Below, piece by piece: positions 26,743-34,911 of a DNA stretch of 64,000 bases. The notes under the pieces are model-generated. The model was given only the letters and a program-made list of their open reading frames with translations, ran no database searches and was not told where the DNA came from. Every line of letters begins with the position of its first letter. Position 1 is the first letter of the stretch. The translations under genes and the position numbers were made by a program. The DNA is from Streptococcus ictaluri 707-05 (lineage in GTDB: Bacteria > Bacillota > Bacilli > Lactobacillales > Streptococcaceae), in the NCBI RefSeq assembly GCF_000188015.2, contig NZ_AEUX02000005.1, positions 62,001-126,000 of the forward strand. Direction: 5' to 3'.

Positions 26743-28260
26743 ATGTTTCAGACAATACTTGCAATTATTCCTATTGCCTGGCTTATATTATCTCTGGCAG
26801 TATTTCGGATTCGAGGCGATTTATCGTGTTTTATCGGATTACTCTTAACCATTCTGATTAGTATACTTGGTTTTGATTTTCAGATTATGGACAGTTTAAC
26901 GGCCGCTCTAGAAGGTGCATTGATGGGCTTTTGGCCTATTGTTTACATTATCGTAGCAGCAGTTTTTACTTACAATGTCACAACCGCATCAGGCGGCATG
27001 TCCGTTATTAAAGATTTGTTGACCAGTATTTCCAAGGATCAGCGTATATTAGTTCTCATTTTAGCTTGGGGATTTGGTGGTTTCCTTGAAGCAATTGCTG
27101 GATTTGGTACGGCAGTTGCTATTCCGGCTAGTATCTTAGTGGCTCTTGGCATGAAGCCAATGCGAGCGGCCTTGATTTGTTTGATCGCAAATACCACATC
27201 TACGGCATTTGGAGCTATTGGGCTTCCTGTTACCACCCTAGCACAAGTAACACAGCTGGAAGTGACACAACTGTCGGTTATTGTTTCTTTGCAGCTCTTT
27301 ATTTTGATTGCTGCAATCCCATTTTTCTTAGTCGCTTTAGCAGGAAAAGGGGTGTCTTCGATTAAAGGAGTCTTTTGGATCACCCTAGCTTCTGGTTTAG
27401 CTTTTGCGGTTCCACAAGTTATCGTTTCAAACTACCTAGGGGCAGAATTACCATCTGTTGTTGGATCCCTTCTTTGTATTTTTGTTACCATCCTTTTAGC
27501 TAAAGTTTTTGAACGCAAATCAGAACAAGTAAGTAAAACAGATATTACTTTAAAACAAGGGATTATTGAAGCTCTGCCATTTATTTTGGTTTTTGTCTTC
27601 ATTATCCTAAGTTCTTCGCTCTTCCCAGCCATTAATGAAAAACTAGCTAGTGTCACCACAAAAATCAGTGTCTACACAGGAGAACATGCCAAACCCTACA
27701 AAATCAATTGGTTGACCTCTCCAGGAACCATGATTATTCTAGCTACTATGATTGCTGGTTTGATTCAAGGACTATCCTTATCTCGTATTGGCCAGATTTT
27801 ATGGCAAAGTATTAAGCAACTGACTAAAACAATGGTGATCGTAGCCTCTATTGTGGCTCTATCAAAAGTCATGAGTTACAGTGGCATGATTGGAACTATT
27901 GCCGTTAGTTTAGTAGCAGTCACTGGTGGATTTTATCCCGTCATTGCACCTATTATTGGCTCCTTAGGGACCTTTATTACAGGAAGTGATACTTCAGCCA
28001 ATGTCTTATTTGGCGAACTGCAAGTTAAGGCTGCCAATAATTTGAACATGAACCTTTACTGGCTCGCTGCTGCCAATATGTCTGGTGCCACAGCAGGGAA
28101 AATGATTTCCCCACAAAGTATTGCCGTAGCTGCAGTAGCTATTGGACTAGAAGGTGAAGAAGGAACACTTTTAAAAGCAGTCATGAAGTTCTGTTTGCTT
28201 TACATCCTAATCACTTGCTTGGTGGTTTATGTACTTGGTAAAGTTTTAGGTTATATCTAA
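26743..28260 (+). CDS. lldP: L-lactate permease
   Basis: Lactate/proton symporter family membrane protein, 505 residues, about 12-13 hydrophobic helices. The family signatures are WGFGGFLEAIAGFGTAVAIPASILVALG near 106-133, ITGSDTSANVLFGELQVKAA near 408-427 and MSGATAGKMISPQSIAVAAVAIGLEGEEG near 444-472. It is next to lactate oxidase, and both carry cre boxes, so the pair forms a CcpA-controlled lactate use module. Confidence 0.93.
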   Translation: MFQTILAIIPIAWLILSLAVFRIRGDLSCFIGLLLTILISILGFDFQIMDSLTAALEGALMGFWPIVYIIVAAVFTYNVTTASGGMSVIKDLLTSISKDQRILVLILAWGFGGFLEAIAGFGTAVAIPASILVALGMKPMRAALICLIANTTSTAFGAIGLPVTTLAQVTQLEVTQLSVIVSLQLFILIAAIPFFLVALAGKGVSSIKGVFWITLASGLAFAVPQVIVSNYLGAELPSVVGSLLCIFVTILLAKVFERKSEQVSKTDITLKQGIIEALPFILVFVFIILSSSLFPAINEKLASVTTKISVYTGEHAKPYKINWLTSPGTMIILATMIAGLIQGLSLSRIGQILWQSIKQLTKTMVIVASIVALSKVMSYSGMIGTIAVSLVAVTGGFYPVIAPIIGSLGTFITGSDTSANVLFGELQVKAANNLNMNLYWLAAANMSGATAGKMISPQSIAVAAVAIGLEGEEGTLLKAVMKFCLLYILITCLVVYVLGKVLGYI

Positions 28261-28327
28261 ACAGACTATCATATTTTAAACATCTTATTATTATTAATCT
28301 TATTTAAAAATATAGTGAGCATATATT

Positions 28328-28382
28328 TTGACATAAAAAAATCATTAACATATAATTTATGTATAATTTGAAAGCGCTAACA
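28328..28382 (+). promoter_or_regulatory. lctO promoter and cre site
   Basis: TTGACA (28328-28333), 17 bp, TATAAT (28351-28356), both exact consensus hexamers. The cre box TGAAAGCGCTAACA at 28369-28382 fits the CcpA consensus fully and lies just past the predicted start, the same layout as at lldP. Confidence 0.92.
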
Positions 28383-28456
28383 AATCAATCTAAAAAAGAG
28401 GAGAATTTAAAATAGAATTTAAGACAGTTGTAACCGAAGAGAGCACAGACTTTGTC

Positions 28457-29593
28457 ATGGACTATAAAACAAGTAGCGCTGAAGGCAGCGTTGACTTTAT
28501 CAATGTCTTTGACTTAGAAAAAATGGCTCAACAAGTGATTCCTAAAGGAGCATTCGGCTACATTGCCAGTGGTGCAGGGGATACCTTTACCCTACATGAA
28601 AATATTAGATCCTTTAACCATAAATTGATCGTTCCTCACGGTCTAAAGGGTGTAGATAATCCAAGTACACAAATCACCTTTAATGGTGATACCTTAACCT
28701 CTCCAATCATTATGGCACCTGTCGCTGCTCACAAATTGGCCAATGAACAAGGTGAAGTGGCAACTGCTAAAGGGGTTAGTGAATTTGGAACCATCTACAC
28801 AACTAGTTCTTATTCAACCACTGATTTACCAGAAATAAGCTCAGCCCTAAACGGAGCTCCTCACTGGTTCCAATTCTATTACAGTAAAGATGATGGCATC
28901 AACCGTCACATCATGGATCACTTGAAAGCTGAAGGGGTTAAATCAATCGTCCTAACCGTAGATGCGACTGTTGGTGGTAACCGTGAGGTTGACAAACGTA
29001 ATGGTTTTGTCTTCCCAGTAGGCATGCCTATTGTTCAAGAATACCTGCCAAACGGCGCTGGTAAAACAATGGACTTTGTTTATAAATCAGCAAAACAAGC
29101 TCTTTCTCCTAAAGATGTCGAATACATTGCTCAGTATTCAGGTTTGCCAGTTTACGTTAAGGGACCACAATGTGCTGAAGATACACTACGTGCCCTTGAT
29201 GCTGGTGCTTCAGGTATCTGGGTAACTAACCATGGTGGCCGTCAGCTCGATGGTGGACCTGCTGCCTTTGATTCCTTGCAAGAAGTGGCTGAAACAGTTG
29301 ATAAACGTGTTCCGATTGTCTTTGATTCAGGTGTCCGTCGTGGTCAACACATCTTTAAAGCCATCGCTTCAGGTGCAGACTTAGTTGCACTTGGTCGTCC
29401 CGTTATTTATGGATTGGCTATGGGTGGAAGTATGGGAACTCGCCAAGTCTTTGAAAAACTCAATGATGAGCTCAAGATGGTTATGCAATTGGCTGGTACG
29501 CAAACTATCCAAGAAGTGAGAGACTTCAAGCTTCGCCACAATCCATATGACTCTTCCATTCCATTTGATCAAAATGCCTTAAAATTAGACTAA
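28457..29593 (+). CDS. lctO: L-lactate oxidase
   Basis: FMN enzyme that oxidises L-lactate to pyruvate with O2, making H2O2. From ATG 28457 it has 378 residues; MDYKTSSAEGSVDFINVFDLE resembles the start of pneumococcal LctO. Key parts are HWFQFYYSKDD near 135-145, the flavin lysine in PVYVKGPQ, the catalytic His-Gly-Gly-Arg in WVTNHGGRQLDGGPAAFDSL and VFDSGVRRGQHIFKAIASGADLVALGRP. The best SD (GAGGAG, 28398-28403) lies far upstream, 8 nt before an in-frame ATA at 28412, so the true start is uncertain. Confidence 0.93.
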   Translation: MDYKTSSAEGSVDFINVFDLEKMAQQVIPKGAFGYIASGAGDTFTLHENIRSFNHKLIVPHGLKGVDNPSTQITFNGDTLTSPIIMAPVAAHKLANEQGEVATAKGVSEFGTIYTTSSYSTTDLPEISSALNGAPHWFQFYYSKDDGINRHIMDHLKAEGVKSIVLTVDATVGGNREVDKRNGFVFPVGMPIVQEYLPNGAGKTMDFVYKSAKQALSPKDVEYIAQYSGLPVYVKGPQCAEDTLRALDAGASGIWVTNHGGRQLDGGPAAFDSLQEVAETVDKRVPIVFDSGVRRGQHIFKAIASGADLVALGRPVIYGLAMGGSMGTRQVFEKLNDELKMVMQLAGTQTIQEVRDFKLRHNPYDSSIPFDQNALKLD

Positions 29594-29609
29594 ACAATTA
29601 AAGTTCCTT

Positions 29610-29647
29610 TGACACCAATGCTTCACAAGAAGTATCGGTGTTTTTTG
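29610..29647 (+). terminator. Terminator after lctO
   Basis: ACACCAATGCTT pairs with AAGTATCGGTGT with small mismatches, followed by TTTTTT. Confidence 0.8.
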
Positions 29648-29724
29648 ATTGAACTTGCTTAGTTGAGGCAAATCACTGATGGCGGTTAATTCCCATAGAA
29701 GGGTGAAGTATTAGGGCTGCAATG

Positions 29725-29733
29725 TGGTATAAT
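29725..29733 (+). promoter_or_regulatory. Probable promoter of the 556-residue membrane protein
   Basis: TGG followed by TATAAT at 29728-29733, 41 bp before the ATG; -35 not clear. Confidence 0.6.
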
Positions 29734-29773
29734 AGGGGTTAAGAAGCTAGGAGACACATTAAAGGAGATACTT

Positions 29774-31444
29774 ATGACAAAACAGATACGACTAGGAGTC
29801 GGTTTAATTAGTTTATTACTGATTGCTACTTACTATTGGACCAAATTGCCCCCACTCAATATTTGGAGTGGCGCCTTTTGGAATTTTATCATCTTTCTTT
29901 TGATTCTATTAATCATCAATGTTTTTGTTGGCTCTTTTTCAAACTCTTTGTCTGATCTATTAAAGCAAGGGCCTAAGCAAGGTGGACGAAAAGATGTGAC
30001 ATCAAGATTTCGTTTTGGAGAGGTCAAAGGCCTTCTAAAAGCTAGTCTTTTGGCAATTGCCTTTATCTTTTTAGCGTTAAGTTTCTTGACCTTTATTAAT
30101 AGTCGGATCTTTCGAGCAAAGTCATACGCCAATGTTATTAAGGTTAAGAATGCTGATTTTGTCAAGGATTTTCCTGAAACGGATCTCTCCACCTTGGCAC
30201 TTCTTGACCGAGAATCAGCTGAAAAGATTGGAGACACCTATCTAGGAACTATTGACAAGGTTTCTCAATTTGGTATTTCAGATGAATATCGCCAAATTAC
30301 CATAGGCAAATTGCCTTTTCGCGTTTCCCCTTTAGAATACAAATCCTTCTGGAAATGGGTAACCAATCGTAAAGACGGGATTGATTACTATATCAAGGTC
30401 AATCAAACAACTGGTAAAGCTGAGCTAGTGAAACTCAAGCAAGCCATGAAATATTCGCATTCGGAATACCTCTTTAGAGATACCTTAAGACACCTTCGTT
30501 TCCAACATCCTATGACTATTTTTTCAGACCCTTCGTTTGAAGTGGATGACGAGGGTAATCCTTATTACGTGGCAACCACTTATGCTCCTAAATTTGGCCT
30601 TTCTTCACCAGATCCGACAGGTGTCATCTTATTAGATGCGGTGACTGGAAAATCTAAGAAATACGATCTCAAGTCTGTTCCAAAGTGGGTGGACAGGGTT
30701 TACTCTTCTGAAAATGTTTTGGAGCGGGTCAATGACCACTATACTTATCAAAAAGGTTATTGGAACACCGTCTTTAGTCAGACCGGAGTCAAACAGACTA
30801 CAGATAGCTATAATTATATTACGATTGGTTCAGATGTCTATCTCTATACAGGTATTACTTCAGCAACAGCAGACTCGTCAAATCTAGGCTTTATCTTGGT
30901 TAATATGAGAACCAGAGAAATCACCAATTATAAATTGGCCTCAGCGACAGAAAGATCAGCCATGAAGTCAGCTGAAGGGGAAGTTCAAGAGAAGAAATAC
31001 CGTGCGACAGCACCAACCTTGGTGAAATTGAACAACAAGGCTTATTATTTGATTTCCTTAAAAGATGGTGCCGATTTGGTTAAGTCTTATGCTTTAGTGG
31101 ATGCCGAAGATTACCAACAAGTTACTGTAAACAATGACATTCAACCTTTAATAGCTCAATTTACAGACAAAGATACCAGTAGTTTATCTATGAAGAATGG
31201 CTCTGCTAAGAAGGTAACCCTTATTTCTGGTCAGGTTGAGCAAGTGGTCAGTCAGATTATTTCAGGCACAACAGTCTATTATATTGAAAGCCAAGGGAAA
31301 ATCTATAAAATCAAAGCTAGCAGTGACAGCCCAGATCGCTTGCCTTTCCTAAAAGCAGGAGATCATTTTGAAGCTGAACTGGGAGAGGAGAATTTCCTTA
31401 AAACTATCAGATTTATGGACGAAACGGTAGCAAATCAAGATTAA
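29774..31444 (+). CDS. Membrane-anchored protein of unknown function
   Basis: I do not recognise a specific family. The 556 residues carry three hydrophobic segments near 6-22, 37-55 and 91-112, which leave the remaining 440 residues on one side of the membrane, probably outside. That large domain is beta-rich with repeated patterns such as DPSFEVDDEGNPYYVATTYAP and NNKAYYLISLKDGADLV, suggesting a beta-propeller-like or PepSY-like extracytoplasmic fold. AAAGGAG lies before the ATG. It has its own promoter and terminator. The minus-strand gene at 43654 has a similar anchored beta-rich design but no evident sequence similarity. Confidence 0.8.
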   Translation: MTKQIRLGVGLISLLLIATYYWTKLPPLNIWSGAFWNFIIFLLILLIINVFVGSFSNSLSDLLKQGPKQGGRKDVTSRFRFGEVKGLLKASLLAIAFIFLALSFLTFINSRIFRAKSYANVIKVKNADFVKDFPETDLSTLALLDRESAEKIGDTYLGTIDKVSQFGISDEYRQITIGKLPFRVSPLEYKSFWKWVTNRKDGIDYYIKVNQTTGKAELVKLKQAMKYSHSEYLFRDTLRHLRFQHPMTIFSDPSFEVDDEGNPYYVATTYAPKFGLSSPDPTGVILLDAVTGKSKKYDLKSVPKWVDRVYSSENVLERVNDHYTYQKGYWNTVFSQTGVKQTTDSYNYITIGSDVYLYTGITSATADSSNLGFILVNMRTREITNYKLASATERSAMKSAEGEVQEKKYRATAPTLVKLNNKAYYLISLKDGADLVKSYALVDAEDYQQVTVNNDIQPLIAQFTDKDTSSLSMKNGSAKKVTLISGQVEQVVSQIISGTTVYYIESQGKIYKIKASSDSPDRLPFLKAGDHFEAELGEENFLKTIRFMDETVANQD

Positions 31445-31462
31445 TAAAGTATCCCGTAGGAT

Positions 31463-31504
31463 AGCAAAAAGAGTGGTGAATATCTTTCGCCACTCTTTTT
31501 GCTA
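31463..31504 (+). terminator. Terminator
   Basis: AGCAAAAAGAGTGG (31463-31476) pairs with CCACTCTTTTTGCT (31490-31503), 18 bp after the stop. Confidence 0.9.
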
Positions 31505-31639
31505 TCTAGGCAGTTTTATCATGAACTTGTCAGAGGTTTTTTAAGGCTTCTTTTGAAAACTAATCAATTAGTTAATAAAACTCTTAAGCTTCTAAGGAGA
31601 TGTCTCTCCTAAAAGACCATGAATAGAATAGTTTGATGT

Positions 31640-31735
31640 GCTATACTAAATAGGCATTTAAAGCTTGGACTCCTTAGTCGGATCAGGTTTTCTATAAGTG
31701 AGCAAATACTGTTGGTCAGTATTTTTTCTTTTCTA
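31640..31735 (+). ncRNA. Candidate short RNA or attenuated leader ahead of the broken DUF1275 gene
   Basis: An extended -10 (TGC followed by TATACT at 31642-31647) would start transcription near 31654. About 60 nt later the hairpin AATACTG-ttgg-TCAGTATT is followed by TTTTCTTTT (31707-31735). The product would be about 80 nt, or the leader of the DUF1275 gene at 31759. The remainder of the gap 31505-31640 has no other visible feature. Confidence 0.35.
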
Positions 31736-31758
31736 TTAAAAAATGAAGAAGGGTTCGC

Positions 31759-32466
31759 ATGTCCAAGAAAAAACGGAAAAAATATCAAGTCTATGAGGAC
31801 TTACGCTGTGCCATGATGCTTTGTTTTATCAGTGGTTACGTCAATGCCTTTACCTATATGACGCAAGGTAAGCGTTTTGCCGGTGTCCAGACGGGAAATT
31901 TATTGTCCTTTGCCATTCGTTTATCTCAAAAAGAAGTTCAGGAGGCCTTGCAGTTTCTATTGCCTATGATTGTTTTTATGTTAGGTCAGTCTTTTACCTA
32001 TTTTATGCATCGATGGGCTAAGAAAAATGGCTTGCATTGATACCTTTTGTCCAGCTTTATCTTGACATTAATTGCTTTAGTGACTTCTTTGTTGACGCCT
32101 TTTTTATCTTCTTTTTTCACGGTTTCTGCCTTGGCTTTTTTTGCTTCGATTCAGGTTGATACCTTTAAGACCCTTAGAGGTGCTAGTTATGCTAATGTCA
32201 TGATGACCGGTAATATCAAGAATGCGGCCTATTTGCTAACCAAGGGTATTTATGAGAAAAACCAGGAGATGATTCACATTGGCCGCAACACGCTTATTAT
32301 TATTTTGGCCTTTGCTTTGGGGGTAGTTTCTTCAACTGTTTTGTCTTTGACCTACAAAGAATGTGCCCTAGCTCCCATTTTGATCCCTCTTTTTTATGTT
32401 AACTATTTATTGGCCCAAGAATTTTACCTGATTCAATCGAAACTTAAACCAATTAGACGCTCTTAA
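31759..32466 (+). pseudogene. DUF1275 (YoaK family) membrane protein, interrupted by a stop codon
   Basis: Reading continues in the same frame across an in-frame TGA at 32038-32040, giving about 235 residues. Before it: LRCAMMLCFISGYVNAFTYMTQGKRFAGVQTGNLLSFAIRLS, the DUF1275 signature. After it: YLLSSFILTLIALVTSLLTPFLSS and ALAFFASIQVDTFKTLRGASYANVMMTGNIKNAAY, a second copy of the motif. The stop is a substitution, most simply TGG to TGA (KNGLH-W-YLLSS). The second half has no SD at its TTG/ATG, so the protein is probably not made whole. Confidence 0.87.
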
Positions 32467-32500
32467 AAGCTGATAATTGGTTTTTTTGCCTTTTAAAATA

Positions 32501-32509
32501 TGGTATAAT
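32501..32509 (+). promoter_or_regulatory. Probable metG promoter
   Basis: TGG followed by TATAAT at 32504-32509. About 90 nt of leader follow before metG; no T-box sequence (AGGGTGGNACCGCG) was found in it. Confidence 0.6.
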
Positions 32510-32605
32510 GGACTACTGATAACTGAGCAGGTCAGTGCCTGTTTGGTTAGGTCTCTTTGAGACGCCATTATAAAAAGGTTTCATTAGCCTTGAAAGGAAA
32601 TTAAG

Positions 32606-34609
32606 ATGACAGAGAAAAAATCCTTCTACATTACAACTCCCATTTACTACCCTTCAGGAAAGCTCCATATCGGGTCTGCCTACACTACTATAGCCTGTGA
32701 TGTTTTGGCGCGTTACAAACGCTTGATGAATCATGAGGTTTTCTATTTGACTGGTCTTGATGAGCATGGTCAAAAAATCCAAACTAAGGCTGAAGAAGCT
32801 GGAATCACTCCTCAAGCTTATGTGGATGGCATGGCTAAAGAGGTCAAAGACTTGTGGTCACTTTTAGATATTTCTTATGATAAGTTTATTCGTACCACAG
32901 ATGATTATCATGAAAAAGTAGTAGCAGATGTATTTGAACGCTTACTTGCCCAAGATGATATTTATTTAGGGGAATACTCAGGTTGGTATTCTGTCTCTGA
33001 TGAAGAATTCTTTACAGAAAGTCAATTAGAAGAAGTTTTTCGTGATGAGGCTGGCAAGGTTACTGGCGGTATTGCACCTTCTGGACATGAGGTAGAGTGG
33101 GTCTCAGAAGAATCTTATTTCCTTCGTCTTAGCAAGTATGCTGATAGACTTGTTACCTTCTTTAATGAACATCCAGAATTCATTCAGCCTGATGGTCGTA
33201 TGAATGAAATGCTGAAAAACTTTATTGAGCCAGGTCTTGAGGATTTGGCGGTTTCTAGAACAACCTTTACATGGGGTGTTCAAGTACCGTCAAATCCTAA
33301 GCATGTGGTTTATGTCTGGATTGATGCTCTTCTTAACTATGCGACAGCTCTAGGCTATGGTCAGGCAGATTCGACTGACTTTGAGCGTTTCTGGAATGGC
33401 ACAGTTTTCCATATGGTTGGTAAAGATATTTTACGTTTCCATTCTATCTACTGGCCAATCCTTCTGATGATGCTTGATTTACCAATGCCAGAACGCTTAA
33501 TTGCCCATGGTTGGTTTGTTATGAAAGATGGTAAAATGTCTAAATCAAAAGGTAACGTGGTTTACCCAGAGATGCTTGTAGAGCGTTTTGGCCTTGACCC
33601 ACTGCGTTACTACGTGATGAGAAGTCTACCAGTTGGCTCTGACGGTACCTTTACACCAGAAGACTATGTGGGACGTATCAATTATGAATTGGCTAACGAT
33701 TTAGGAAATCTTCTTAATCGTACGGTTGCCATGATTAACAAATATTTCGGTGGACAAGTGCCTTCATACGTGGAAAATGTCACTGAATTTGACCACGAAT
33801 TGGCTGTATTAGTAGATGAAAAAATTGCTGATTACCACAAATACATGGAAGCAGTGGACTACCCACGTGCGCTAGAAGCGATTTGGTCTATTATTTCACG
33901 CGCTAATAAATACATTGATGAAACAGCTCCTTGGCTCTTGGCTAAAGAAGAAGGAGATAAGGATCAGTTAGCTTCTGTGATGGCTCATTTGGCAGCTAGT
34001 CTTCGTGTGGTAGCCCATCTGATTCAGCCGTTTATGATGGAAACCTCAAATGCTATTATGACACAACTTGGCTTAGCAGCTGAGTTTGATTTAGAAAATC
34101 TTGTACTAGCTAATATGCCAGATAATGTGACAGTTATTGCTAAAGGGCAACCGATTTTCCCACGCTTGGATATGGAAGAAGAAATTGCCTTTATCAAGGA
34201 ACAGATGGCAGCTACTTCAGTAGCACCTGTCGAAAAAGAATGGATTCCAGAAGAGGTCGAGTTGACGTCAAGCAAGGACCAAATCAAGTTCGAAGACTTC
34301 GATGCAGTGGAAATTCGCGTAGCAGAGGTTATTGAAGTGGAAAAAGTGGAAGGCTCAGACAAATTGCTTCGTTTCCGCTTGGACGCAGGAGATGCTGACC
34401 ACCGCCAAATCTTGTCAGGAATTGCTAAATTCTATCCAAATGAGCAAGAGTTGGTTGGTAAAAAACTTCAAATCGTTGCCAACCTCAAACCACGTAAAAT
34501 GATGAAAAAATATGTCAGTCAAGGTATGATTCTATCGGCAGAACATGATGGCAAGTTAACTGTTTTAACAGTTGATCCTTCCGTTCCAAATGGTGCAATC
34601 ATCGGCTAA
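32606..34609 (+). CDS. metG: Methionyl-tRNA synthetase
   Basis: Charges tRNA-Met with methionine. The 667 residues have the class I HIGH motif as [12 protein letters not shown] near 15-26, KMSKSKGN near 306-313 as KMSKS and a C-terminal tRNA-binding (EMAP/OB) domain [34 protein letters not shown] near 565-600. The CP insertion lacks the paired zinc cysteines of the E. coli type. AAAGGA precedes the ATG. It stands alone. Confidence 0.97.
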   Translation: MTEKKSFYITTPIYYPSGKLHIGSAYTTIACDVLARYKRLMNHEVFYLTGLDEHGQKIQTKAEEAGITPQAYVDGMAKEVKDLWSLLDISYDKFIRTTDDYHEKVVADVFERLLAQDDIYLGEYSGWYSVSDEEFFTESQLEEVFRDEAGKVTGGIAPSGHEVEWVSEESYFLRLSKYADRLVTFFNEHPEFIQPDGRMNEMLKNFIEPGLEDLAVSRTTFTWGVQVPSNPKHVVYVWIDALLNYATALGYGQADSTDFERFWNGTVFHMVGKDILRFHSIYWPILLMMLDLPMPERLIAHGWFVMKDGKMSKSKGNVVYPEMLVERFGLDPLRYYVMRSLPVGSDGTFTPEDYVGRINYELANDLGNLLNRTVAMINKYFGGQVPSYVENVTEFDHELAVLVDEKIADYHKYMEAVDYPRALEAIWSIISRANKYIDETAPWLLAKEEGDKDQLASVMAHLAASLRVVAHLIQPFMMETSNAIMTQLGLAAEFDLENLVLANMPDNVTVIAKGQPIFPRLDMEEEIAFIKEQMAATSVAPVEKEWIPEEVELTSSKDQIKFEDFDAVEIRVAEVIEVEKVEGSDKLLRFRLDAGDADHRQILSGIAKFYPNEQELVGKKLQIVANLKPRKMMKKYVSQGMILSAEHDGKLTVLTVDPSVPNGAIIG

Positions 34610-34628
34610 CTAGGATAGCAAAAAAGCC

Positions 34629-34679
34629 CTATATATTGTATATAAAACTATTGCCATATACTATATCTTGTGTTAATAT
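34629..34679 (+). promoter_or_regulatory. nrdFIE promoter with paired NrdR-like boxes
   Basis: TTGCCA (34651-34656), 17 bp, TAATAT (34674-34679). Two similar 13-mers, CTATATATTGTAT (34629-34641) and CTATATCTTGTGT (34661-34673), are 32 bp apart, three helical turns. Their reverse complements resemble the NrdR box ACACWATATATW. NrdR repression of nrd operons is established; assignment here is by motif. Confidence 0.7.
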
Positions 34680-34692
34680 GGTAATTGTAAAA

Positions 34693-34710
34693 AGTTAAGC
34701 ATGCTTAACT
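34693..34710. repeat. Perfect 18-bp palindrome in the nrd leader
   Basis: AGTTAAGCATGCTTAACT is its own reverse complement and lies about 8-25 nt past the predicted +1. It could be an operator or a 5' mRNA hairpin. Confidence 0.8.
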
Positions 34711-34721
34711 ATCGTGAGAAA

Positions 34722-34875
34722 GAACAGGTTTGTCCTGTCAATAAGGCAGTTGAAGAGGGCTCATAGAGGCCTTTTCAAGATATCTTTAAGGGTCAAAATC
34801 AAGCTTGTCATACAAGCTTTTTGAGGCTCGAAAAAAACGACTGACTACCTTTCTTAAGCCTCTTTTTAAAAGAGG
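34722..34875 (+). promoter_or_regulatory. Structured 5' leader of nrdFIE
   Basis: The leader of about 225 nt holds ACAGG-tttgt-CCTGT (34724-34738), a terminator-like AAGCTTG-tcata-CAAGCTTTTT (34801-34822), and CCTCTTTTTAAAAGAGG (34859-34875). GAGGCT at 34823-34828 can pair with AGCCTC at 34857-34862 instead of the last hairpin, so mutually exclusive folds exist. An attenuator is plausible; no known riboswitch was recognised. The gap 34610-34911 holds only this and the promoter. Confidence 0.4.
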
Positions 34876-34911
34876 ACAGAAAGAGTAACTATTTTTGATA
34901 AAGGAGAAATC

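Noticed and set aside
32510..32605. T-box leader for metG
   Set aside because: About 90 nt is too short and the T-box sequence is absent.
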